NCBI GenBank assembly: GCA_050115015.1
Contig: JASFRI010000251.1
Span: 1 to 6,308 of the forward strand
Reading direction: 5' to 3'
From: JASFRI01 sp050115015
Lineage (GTDB): Bacteria > Acidobacteriota > Polarisedimenticolia > CBDVAL01
Length of the DNA stretch: 6,308 bases
Positions within the stretch are counted from its first letter, which is position 1; each line of letters opens with the position of its first letter. The position numbers and the translations under genes are program-made. The notes beneath the pieces were generated by a model, which did not search any database, had not been told where the DNA came from, and saw only the letters and a list, made by a program, of their open reading frames with translations. Shown here one piece after another: positions 1 through 5,275 of the stretch.

Positions 1-1
1 T

Positions 2-217
2 CGTGCCCGCCGTCGCAACGCCTCCCCCGACGGCGCGACCTCGGAGGGCCGGTTCGACGAGGAGGCCCTGGCCTTCCATCGCCGGGTCCGGGACGGCTTC
101 CTGGCCCGGGCCCGCGCCTGCCCGGAGCGCATCCGGGTGCTTCCGGCGACGGAGCCCGCCGACGCGGTGGCACGGCGCGTTTCCGGGGTGCTCGGCGCCC
201 ACCTCGGGCTGGGTTGA
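2..217 (+). CDS. tmk: Thymidylate kinase, C-terminal 71 residues (5' partial)
   Basis: The end of a reading frame that enters from the left edge; codons start at base 2 and the TGA stop is 215-217. It ends as thymidylate kinases usually do: an RFDEEALAFHRRVRDGFLARA stretch, matching the family's DRFE-x-E-x-LxFH-x-RVRxGYLxLA segment, then a short PERIRVLPA strand (usually ...VIDA) and a closing amphipathic helix (residues from about EPADAVARRV). Known role: phosphorylation of dTMP to dTDP in the cytoplasm, essential for dTTP supply. The P-loop and LID lie outside the window. The codons just before the RFDEE motif encode a somewhat atypical Arg/Ser/Gly-rich stretch (NASPDGATSEG), probably a surface-loop variant. 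holB follows after only 4 nt, the common tmk-holB pairing. The identification rests on this tail plus that neighbour, so it is good but not certain. Confidence 0.85.
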   Translation, partial: RARRRNASPDGATSEGRFDEEALAFHRRVRDGFLARARACPERIRVLPATEPADAVARRVSGVLGAHLGLG

Positions 218-221
218 TCCG

Positions 222-1250
222 ATGAGCTTCGAAGGCATCGTCGGGCAGGATCGTGCCCTCGACGCGCTCCGGCGAGGCCTGGACGAGGATCGCCTCCATC
301 CGTCCCTGCTGTTCCACGGGCCGGACGGCGTCGGCAAGCGGCTGACCGCCTTCCACCTGGCAGCGGCGCTGAACTGTCTCGCGGCGCCGGGGACCGGCTG
401 CGGTGAATGCCCCTCCTGCCTCCGGATCGAGAGGGGATACGGCGAGAACCGTCTGCGGCGGCCGGACCAGAAGCGGGCTCCGGGTCACCACGCCGACGTC
501 CTGTACTACCCGCCGCGCCGCCGTCAGATCCTCATCGAGCAGGTACAGGATCTCATCCGGGAGGCGGGGTTCCGGCCCTTCGAGGGCCGCCGCCGCGTCT
601 TCATCCTGGATCCGGCGGACCGGATGAACCGCGAGGCGGCGAACGCGCTGCTCAAGACGCTGGAGGAGCCTCCGCCGTCCGTCTGCCTCGTCCTACTCAG
701 CGCCAGTCCCGACGCACTGCCGGCCACCATCCGTTCGCGGTGCCAGGCCATGCGCTTCGTGCCGCTGGCCCCCCCCGACCTCGCGCGACTCCTCGTGGAT
801 CGGGGCCAGCCCCCGGAGGAGGCCGCCCGCCGGGCACGGCTGGCCGGCGGCAGCGTCGGGGCGGCGCTCGCCCTCGACCTGGAGGCCCATGACCGGATTC
901 GCGAGGCCGGCCTCACCATGCTCGAGGCGGCGGGCCGCCCCCAGGGGCTGCTGCACGCCCTCGGGCTGGCGGCCACCGCCGGCTCCGATGCGGAGACTTT
1001 CCGGTTCGCGGCGGACCTCCTCGTCTCCCTCTTCCGCGACCTCGCCCTGCTTCACGAGGACGCTCCGGACGACGCGCTGGTCCACGCGGACGTCGCCCCG
1101 CGGCTCCGCGGGCTGGCAGCCCGCCTGGGGCCCGACGCGCCGGGTATCATCGACCGGCTGGAGGAGGCCGTGCGCCGCATCCGGGGGAACGTGAACCCGC
1201 GGCTGGCAGCCGAGGCCGTCCTGGTTCCCCTGGTGCAAGCCGGGGGATGA
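222..1250 (+). CDS. holB: DNA polymerase III delta prime subunit (clamp loader)
   Basis: A 342-residue protein of normal length for HolB. It is part of the clamp-loader complex (with DnaX and HolA) that places the beta sliding clamp on primed DNA. Visible order: AAA+ start MSFEGIVGQDRA; Walker A GPDGVGKR at 33-40; zinc-binding cysteines C52, C60, C63 and C66; Walker B-like strand VFILDPADRMN at 126-136; the clamp-loader block AANALLKTLEEPPP at 139-152; SRC motif S172-R173-C174, the arginine-finger segment; then the lid and helical collar domain. D130-P131 replaces the Asp-Glu pair expected of an active AAA+ site; delta prime is often a poor or inactive ATPase, so this is not a defect. The ATG at 222 lies 4 nt after the tmk stop and matches the family start. 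The open frame extends upstream to base 3 but that part overlaps tmk and is not family-like. No strong ribosome-binding site is seen, suggesting coupling to tmk. The stop overlaps the next ATG (ATGA, 1247-1250). Confidence 0.95.
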   Translation: MSFEGIVGQDRALDALRRGLDEDRLHPSLLFHGPDGVGKRLTAFHLAAALNCLAAPGTGCGECPSCLRIERGYGENRLRRPDQKRAPGHHADVLYYPPRRRQILIEQVQDLIREAGFRPFEGRRRVFILDPADRMNREAANALLKTLEEPPPSVCLVLLSASPDALPATIRSRCQAMRFVPLAPPDLARLLVDRGQPPEEAARRARLAGGSVGAALALDLEAHDRIREAGLTMLEAAGRPQGLLHALGLAATAGSDAETFRFAADLLVSLFRDLALLHEDAPDDALVHADVAPRLRGLAARLGPDAPGIIDRLEEAVRRIRGNVNPRLAAEAVLVPLVQAGG

Positions 1251-3088
1251 GGGGCGGCGCGTCCTCAGGAGCAGGGCCGGTGAGCTCCCGTCGCCGGCGA
1301 CTGCTCGCGTTCTCGCGGCCGTACCGCACCCGGTACGTTGCGGGGATCGCCCTGCTCGTGGCGACGAACGGCCTCGCCCTGCTCCTGCCCTGGCTGCTGC
1401 GAGGCGCCGTCTCCGCCATGGAGCGCCGGGCGCAGCTCGCCGTCATCGGCGGCTGGGCGCTGTCCATGGTCGGCGTCGCGGTGGTGATGGCGGTGGTCCG
1501 CACCGGCAGCCGGCTGCTGATCCTGGGGAACAGCCGCCGCATCGTCTACGACGTGCGGCAGCGCTTCTTCCGCCACCTCCAGACCCTGGGCGCGAGCTGG
1601 CTGGACACCCAGCGCACCGGCGACATCATGTCCCGGGGGGTGAACGACCTCGTGCTGCTGCGGTCGTTCTACGGGCCCGGCGTGCTGAACCTCTTGAACA
1701 CGGCGGTGCTGTACACCGGAGCGCTGCTGTTCATGCTGCGCATCGACCCGCTGCTCACCGCGGTCGCCCTGCTCCCCTACCCCGTGCTGTTCCTGACGGT
1801 CAGCCGCATGAGCCGGCGCGTGTACGCCCTCTCCAAGTCCGTCCAGGAGCAGCTCGGCGAGCTGTCCAACCGTGTCCAGGAGAACCTCTCGGGGATCAAC
1901 CAGGTCAAGACCTACGTGCAGGAGGAGCGCGAGATCGAGGCCTTCCACCGGCTGAGCTTCGAGTACCGCCGGCGCAACCTCTCCATGGCGCTGACCCGGG
2001 GAGCCATGCTCGCGCTGATCGGCGGCACGTCCGGCATCGGGGCGCTCATCGTCCTCTTTGTCGGCGGTTCTCACGTGATCCGCGGAAGCCTGGCCTTCCC
2101 GGACTTCGTCGCGTTCAACGGATACCTGGCCATGCTCGCCTGGCCGACGATCGCCATGGGCTGGATCGTGAACGTCTTCCAGCGTGGCCTCGGGGCCATG
2201 CAGCGCCTCGGGGAGGTACTCGACACGACGCCGGACATCCCGGCGCCCCCCTCCCGCCGGGACCTACCTGCCGGGATCGGCAGTCCGGGTCACGGCCTCG
2301 TCGCCGCAGAGGTTCGTGACTCGCGGGGGCTCCTCGAGGGGGAGGTCGAGGTCCGGGACCTGACCTTCACCTACGGCCCCGACGGCTCCCCCCCCGCCCT
2401 CCGGGACGTCTCGCTGCGCATCCCCAGGGGCGGCCGTGTGGCTCTCGTCGGGGAGGTGGGTTCCGGCAAGTCGACGCTCGTCAACCTGATCGCCAGGGTC
2501 TACCCTGCCCCCCAGGGGGCCATCTTCATCGACGGGAGGGACATCGCCGCGCTACCGGTGGAGCAGGTCCGCCGCAGCATCGGCTACGTTCCCCAGGAGG
2601 CCTTCCTGTTCTCCCGTTCGCTACGGGAGAACCTGACCTTCGGCCGCCCGGACGCCTCCGAGGCGGCGCTGCGGCACGCCCTGACCGTGGCGCATCTCCA
2701 GGGCGACGTCGACCGCATGCCCGAGGGGCTGGACACGGTGGTCGGCGAGCGGGGCTTCACCCTGTCCGGCGGCCAGCGACAGCGGGCCACGCTGGCCCGG
2801 GCGGTGCTGACGGATCCGCGGATCCTGATCCTGGACGACTCCCTCTCGGCGGTCGACGCCGACACCGAGCGCGCGATCCTGGCTCATCTGCGCCGCCTGA
2901 TGGAGGGACGCACCTGCATCGTCATCTCGCACCGGATCGCGACGCTGGTGGATCTCGACCGGATCGTCGTCCTGGAGGCCGGCCGGGTGGTCGAGGAGGG
3001 CACCCACGAGGAGCTGCTGTCCCTCGACGGCGTCTACGCGCGCCTGTTCCGCCGCACGCTCCTGGAAGAGAGGCTGGAGACCTCGTGA
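1247..3088 (+). CDS. ABC exporter half-transporter, subunit 1 (degenerate ATPase site)
   Basis: A 613-residue fusion of an ABC exporter membrane domain and an ATPase domain. Six hydrophobic segments are seen at about 30-52, 65-84, 146-165, 168-186, 252-278 and 287-311. In the nucleotide-binding domain: A-loop Y376, Walker A GEVGSGKST 402-410 (K408), Q-loop Q450, signature LSGGQ 506-510, Walker B ILILD 526-530, D-loop SAVD 534-537, switch H562. The residue after Walker B is D531, not Glu, as in MdlA, BmrC/YheI and TM287, so its own catalytic site is probably slow or inactive. It should pair with the downstream subunit as an inner-membrane, ATP-driven exporter; substrate (drug, lipid or peptide) cannot be told. 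The linker between domains (about 325-365) is long. Start: the ATG at 1247 overlaps the holB stop, but an in-frame GTG at 1280 (codon 12) has AGGAG (1267-1271) 8 nt upstream and gives a more family-like 602-residue product. Either is possible. Confidence 0.93.
   Translation: MRGGASSGAGPVSSRRRRLLAFSRPYRTRYVAGIALLVATNGLALLLPWLLRGAVSAMERRAQLAVIGGWALSMVGVAVVMAVVRTGSRLLILGNSRRIVYDVRQRFFRHLQTLGASWLDTQRTGDIMSRGVNDLVLLRSFYGPGVLNLLNTAVLYTGALLFMLRIDPLLTAVALLPYPVLFLTVSRMSRRVYALSKSVQEQLGELSNRVQENLSGINQVKTYVQEEREIEAFHRLSFEYRRRNLSMALTRGAMLALIGGTSGIGALIVLFVGGSHVIRGSLAFPDFVAFNGYLAMLAWPTIAMGWIVNVFQRGLGAMQRLGEVLDTTPDIPAPPSRRDLPAGIGSPGHGLVAAEVRDSRGLLEGEVEVRDLTFTYGPDGSPPALRDVSLRIPRGGRVALVGEVGSGKSTLVNLIARVYPAPQGAIFIDGRDIAALPVEQVRRSIGYVPQEAFLFSRSLRENLTFGRPDASEAALRHALTVAHLQGDVDRMPEGLDTVVGERGFTLSGGQRQRATLARAVLTDPRILILDDSLSAVDADTERAILAHLRRLMEGRTCIVISHRIATLVDLDRIVVLEAGRVVEEGTHEELLSLDGVYARLFRRTLLEERLETS
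1267..1271 (+). promoter_or_regulatory. Shine-Dalgarno AGGAG favouring an internal GTG start
   Basis: AGGAG sits 8 nt before GTG 1280-1282, codon 12 of the first ABC gene. The longer ATG start at 1247 has only a G-run touching it and no well-spaced site, although its ATGA overlap with holB could allow re-initiation. This site may mark the true start. Confidence 0.45.
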
Positions 3089-4872
3089 AGCGGCCGTCCG
3101 CCCTCTACCAGCAGGAGGAGCAGGTCCTGGGGAAGGCCTACGACACCCGGATCGTGCGCCGTCTGTGGCGCTACGTGCGGCCCCACCGCGGGCTGATCCT
3201 GCTGTCCTTCGGGCTGCTCCTCGCCGTCGGTGCGGCCCAGCTGGCCCAGCCGTACCTCCTGAAGCGCGCCATCGACGGAGCGATCCTCGCGGATCGCATG
3301 GAGCGGCTCGCGCCGGTGGCGGCGCTGTTCCTGGCGGCCCTTGCCGCCGAGCTCCTGTTCCGGTTCGCGCAGCTCTACGTCCTGGAGCGCACCGGGCAGA
3401 ACGTGGTCCTGGACATCCGGGGGCACGTCTTCCGCCACCTGCAGACGCTCCCTTCCTCCTACTTCGACCGCCACCCGGTGGGACGCCTGATGACCCGGGT
3501 CACCACCGACGTGGAGTCCCTCAACGAGGCCTTCACGTCGGGGCTGGTCCTGATGCTCGCCGACCTCGTGAAGCTGGCGGGGATCGTGGGGATCCTGCTG
3601 TGGATGGACTGGCGGATGGCCCTGGTGACCTTCGCGATCCTGCCGCCGATGCTGGCCCTTTCCTGGTTCTTCCGCGGCCGGATCCGGGACGCCTACCGCC
3701 GCGTGCGCACGCGGGTGGCCCGGCTCAACGCGTTCCTCCAGGAGGCGGTCTCCGGGATGCGGATCGTCCAGATGTTCGGGCAGGAGGACCGTACTCACGG
3801 CGAGTTCACTGCGGTGAACGGCGACCACCGGCAGGCCGAGCTCCGGGCCGTGGCGTTCGATTCGGCCTTCTCCGCCCTGGTGGAGCTCATGGGCGCCCTC
3901 ACGCTGGCCGCCATCGTCTGGGCGGGCGGCTGGCGCATCCTGGGGGGCGGGATGACCTTCGGGACGCTGGTGGCCTTCATCGGCTACGCGGAGAAGTTCT
4001 TCCGTCCCCTCGAGGAGCTCTCGCAGCGCTACGCCGTCATGCAGGCCGCCATGGCCTCCTCGGAGCGCATCCTGCAGCTGCTCGACACCCGCCCCTCCAT
4101 CGTCTCCCCGGCCCGCCCCGTGGCGCTGCCGGACCGCCCCCACGGGGAGATCGTCTTCGAGAACGTGAGCTTCGCCTACGAGGCGGGGTCGCCGGTCCTC
4201 CGGAACGTCTCCTTCCGGATCGCGCCCGGCGAGGAGGTGGCGGTCGTCGGGTGGACCGGCTCCGGGAAATCCACCCTGATCAAGCTGCTCGTCCGCCTCT
4301 ATGACGTCCAGGAGGGGAGCATCCGCATCGACGGGATCGACATCCGCGATCTCGACCTGCGCGACCTGCGGCGCTCCGTGGGCATCGTCCTCCAGGATCC
4401 GTTCCTGTTCGCGGACACCGTGGCCGGGAACATCTCCCTCGGGGATCCCCGCATCCCCCCGGAGCGGATCCGGGGGGCCGCCGCCGCCGTCCATGCGGAT
4501 CGATTCATCGATGGCCTCGGGGCGGGCTACGACGAGCCGGTCCGCGAGCGGGGCTCCAACCTCTCCGTCGGGGAGAAGCAGTTGCTCTCCTTCGCCCGGG
4601 CGGTGGCGTTCGACCCCGCCGTCCTCGTGCTGGACGAGGCAACCTCGTCCGTGGACCCGGCGACCGAGGCCCGTATCCAGGAGGCCCTCCAGGTGGTGCT
4701 CCGGGACCGCACCTCCCTGGTCATCGCCCACCGGCTGGCGACGATCCGGGACGCCGACCGCATCCTGGTGCTCCACCACGGCCGGCTCGCCGAGGAGGGC
4801 TCCCATGCGGCGCTGATGGCCCGTCCGGACGGGATCTACCGCTCGCTGCACCGGCTCCAGTTCGGCGGCTGA
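3085..4872 (+). CDS. ABC exporter half-transporter, subunit 2 (catalytic ATPase site)
   Basis: A 595-residue membrane-plus-ATPase half-transporter, partner of the gene before it. Hydrophobic segments at about 36-60, 75-98, 153-174, 177-198, 262-286 and 292-312. ATPase motifs: Walker A GWTGSGKST 389-397 (K395), Q-loop Q437, signature LSVGE 493-497, Walker B VLVLD 513-517, catalytic E518, D-loop SSVD 521-524, switch H549. With subunit 1, the active ATP site would be formed by this subunit's Walker motifs and the LSGGQ of subunit 1. The degenerate site would use D531 of subunit 1 and the LSVGE of this one. The N-terminal tail with EEQ...GKAYD...RRLWRY resembles BmrD/YheH and MdlB-like proteins (from memory, not a search). 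It starts at GTG 3085 in a GTGA overlap with the stop of subunit 1, with GGAGA at 3076-3080 as ribosome-binding site. This strict overlap suggests 1:1 coupled synthesis. Substrate unknown. Confidence 0.94.
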   Translation: MKRPSALYQQEEQVLGKAYDTRIVRRLWRYVRPHRGLILLSFGLLLAVGAAQLAQPYLLKRAIDGAILADRMERLAPVAALFLAALAAELLFRFAQLYVLERTGQNVVLDIRGHVFRHLQTLPSSYFDRHPVGRLMTRVTTDVESLNEAFTSGLVLMLADLVKLAGIVGILLWMDWRMALVTFAILPPMLALSWFFRGRIRDAYRRVRTRVARLNAFLQEAVSGMRIVQMFGQEDRTHGEFTAVNGDHRQAELRAVAFDSAFSALVELMGALTLAAIVWAGGWRILGGGMTFGTLVAFIGYAEKFFRPLEELSQRYAVMQAAMASSERILQLLDTRPSIVSPARPVALPDRPHGEIVFENVSFAYEAGSPVLRNVSFRIAPGEEVAVVGWTGSGKSTLIKLLVRLYDVQEGSIRIDGIDIRDLDLRDLRRSVGIVLQDPFLFADTVAGNISLGDPRIPPERIRGAAAAVHADRFIDGLGAGYDEPVRERGSNLSVGEKQLLSFARAVAFDPAVLVLDEATSSVDPATEARIQEALQVVLRDRTSLVIAHRLATIRDADRILVLHHGRLAEEGSHAALMARPDGIYRSLHRLQFGG

Positions 4873-4884
4873 CGCGGGCCGGGA

Positions 4885-4913
4885 TTGCCATTTTCGTCGT
4901 AGATTCGTATCCT
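4885..4913 (+). promoter_or_regulatory. Candidate upstream sigma70-type promoter (P1)
   Basis: TTGCCA (4885-4890, 5 of 6 to TTGACA), a 17-nt spacer, then TATCCT (4908-4913, 4 of 6 to TATAAT). It lies just after the ABC stop codon and points at nrdJ. A start near 4920 would place both NrdR-box candidates and the DnaA-like site inside the transcribed region. It is weaker than the second promoter and could be chance. Confidence 0.35.
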
Positions 4914-4931
4914 GATGAGAGGTACGGGCGG

Positions 4932-4940
4932 TTTTCCACA
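4932..4940 (+). promoter_or_regulatory. DnaA-box-like 9-mer
   Basis: TTTTCCACA matches the relaxed DnaA box TTWTNCACA in full and differs from the strict TTATCCACA by one base. DnaA is known to act on ribonucleotide reductase promoters in E. coli (nrdAB). A single 9-mer with a relaxed consensus is weak evidence; its position about 100 bp upstream of the stronger nrdJ promoter is what makes it worth recording. Confidence 0.35.
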
Positions 4941-4987
4941 GGAGATGCCGGGGGAACCCACAGGTTTTGCACCGGGATTCCCACAAG
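4934..4987. repeat. Three CCACA repeats at 22-23 bp spacing
   Basis: CCACA ends at 4940, 4962 and 4985, giving steps of 22 and 23 bp, close to two helical turns. The first two copies extend to CCACAGG and continue with partial similarity: 13 of 19 bases agree between 4936-4954 and 4958-4976. The third copy (CCACAAG) forms the left half of the upstream NrdR-box candidate. This may be a worn repeat or binding sites on one face of the helix. Confidence 0.4.
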
Positions 4988-4996
4988 ATCCGGTGC
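4969..4996. repeat. Inverted repeat GCACCGG/CCGGTGC
   Basis: Perfect 7-bp arms at 4969-4975 and 4990-4996 around 14 nt; with a single bulged G the stem grows by an AT/AT pair to about 9 bp. No T-run follows on either strand, so it is not a typical terminator. Its right arm overlaps the upstream NrdR-box candidate, so it may simply reflect operator symmetry, or act as a separate site. Confidence 0.4.
4981..4996. promoter_or_regulatory. Candidate NrdR box 1 (upstream)
   Basis: CCACAAGATCCGGTGC agrees with the published NrdR consensus ACACWATATATWGTGT at 10 of 16 positions, including the key CAC and GTG half-sites. NrdR is the bacterial repressor of ribonucleotide reductase genes that senses ATP/dATP. 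On its own the match is modest. It gains weight because it starts exactly 31 bp before a better box, and tandem NrdR sites are typically about three helical turns apart. Confidence 0.55.
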
Positions 4997-5011
4997 TCTC
5001 CAGGATCGGGA

Positions 5012-5027
5012 ACGCAATATGTGGTAT
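5012..5027. promoter_or_regulatory. Candidate NrdR box 2 (downstream)
   Basis: ACGCAATATGTGGTAT agrees with the NrdR consensus ACACWATATATWGTGT at 12 of 16 positions, with the central CAATAT and a GT in the right half. It ends 7 bp before the -35 element of the stronger promoter, so a bound repressor would touch RNA polymerase. Together with box 1, 31 bp away, and the reductase gene downstream, this is the expected layout of NrdR control. No nrdR gene is in the window. Confidence 0.65.
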
Positions 5028-5034
5028 TTTTGTC

Positions 5035-5064
5035 TTGACACCCCCGAGACGCCGATGCTAGGAT
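5035..5064 (+). promoter_or_regulatory. nrdJ: Strong candidate nrdJ promoter (P2)
   Basis: A perfect TTGACA (5035-5040), an 18-nt spacer, and TAGGAT (5059-5064, 4 of 6 to TATAAT) preceded by TGC (5056-5058), an extended -10 motif. The bases just upstream are A/T-rich (for example TATTTTTGT), which could serve as an UP-like element. Transcription would start near 5071, leaving about 205 nt of leader before nrdJ. This is the best promoter match in the window. Confidence 0.7.
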
Positions 5065-5109
5065 TCGCCCCGCTTGTCCGGTCACCGCGGGAGGCCGCAA
5101 CTTCCGCGG

Positions 5110-5154
5110 GATCCACGGCCGCTCGCGCCACCCCACCGCGGCCGGGGTCGGATC
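5110..5154 (+). other. Large hairpin candidate in the nrdJ leader
   Basis: CGGCCGC (5116-5122) pairs perfectly with GCGGCCG (5138-5144) around a 15-nt C-rich loop. Outside it GATCC (5110-5114) pairs with GGATC (5150-5154), with an uneven internal bulge of 1 and 5 nt between the two helices. Twelve G+C-rich pairs should be stable in RNA, but GC-rich DNA makes such pairs easily by chance. Confidence 0.4.
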
Positions 5155-5167
5155 GGTCGCATCTCGC

Positions 5168-5198
5168 CGGGTGCGCAAACCCGACACGGAGTGACTCC
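5168..5198 (+). repeat. Small hairpin followed by an 11-nt palindrome
   Basis: CGGGT (5168-5172) and ACCCG (5179-5183) enclose the loop GCGCAA. Four bases later GGAGTGACTCC (5188-5198) is a perfect inverted repeat about a central G. The palindrome cannot form a good RNA hairpin because its loop would be too short, so if it means anything it is more likely a protein-binding site on DNA. Confidence 0.35.
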
Positions 5199-5264
5199 AT
5201 CCACGGGTCGATCGGGGGGATTGTCTTGCCTTTTGACCGACTTCTCACGCTTCCGAGCCGCTGC

Positions 5265-5270
5265 AGGAGG
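5265..5270 (+). promoter_or_regulatory. nrdJ: Ribosome-binding site of nrdJ
   Basis: AGGAGG, fully complementary to the 16S anti-Shine-Dalgarno core, 5 nt before ATG 5276. It fixes the start of nrdJ even though the protein's first 55 or so residues are not conserved. Confidence 0.85.
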
Positions 5271-5275
5271 GACTG

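Larger units (their letters stand above)
4873..5275. other. Intergenic control region between the ABC operon and nrdJ
   Basis: 403 nt without a convincing gene. It carries two promoter candidates, two NrdR-box candidates, a DnaA-box-like 9-mer, CCACA repeats and a structured leader (listed separately). The stretch at about 5010-5040 is clearly richer in A and T than its surroundings. I see no hairpin followed by a T-run that would serve as an intrinsic terminator for the ABC operon, so that operon may end by Rho or read through. Reading frames crossing the region on either strand look like codon shadows: they span promoters and resemble no family. Confidence 0.8.
5071..5275 (+). other. Predicted long 5' leader of nrdJ mRNA
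   Basis: About 205 nt between the inferred start of transcription and the nrdJ ATG, unusually long for a simple leader. It contains one large hairpin candidate, a small hairpin, an 11-nt palindrome, then a pyrimidine-richer stretch before the ribosome-binding site. I looked for a cobalamin riboswitch, given the B12-dependent product, and found neither a B12 box nor the conserved core. No terminator with a T-run is seen. A 7-codon GTG frame (5171-5194) has no ribosome-binding site. Function unknown. Confidence 0.4.

Noticed and set aside
3..221. N-terminal extension of holB by 73 codons
   Set aside because: This stretch is the tmk 3' end in another frame; HolB homology starts exactly at ATG 222 with MSFEGIVGQ.
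1265..2074. A 269-codon antisense open frame within the first ABC gene
   Set aside because: Its very high content of His, Gln, Glu, Gly, Arg and Asp mirrors the reverse complement of membrane-domain codons, and no family motif is visible.
4850..4894. Intrinsic terminator after the ABC operon
   Set aside because: CCGGC (4851-4855) and GCCGG (4878-4882) could pair, but over a 22-nt loop, and the TTTT at 4891-4894 is not directly after the stem.
3034..5187. A 717-codon open frame on the - strand
   Set aside because: It runs antisense to the second ABC gene and across the control region, is rich in His, Gln, Arg, Gly and Asp as GC-rich antisense frames are, and shows no domain motif. The + strand genes carry full family motifs.
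5160..5215. Cobalamin riboswitch
   Set aside because: A GTGCGCAAACCCG stretch loosely recalls part of the core, but the B12 box and the CCCGCNACTGT-like segment are missing, and B12 riboswitches usually control B12-independent reductases.
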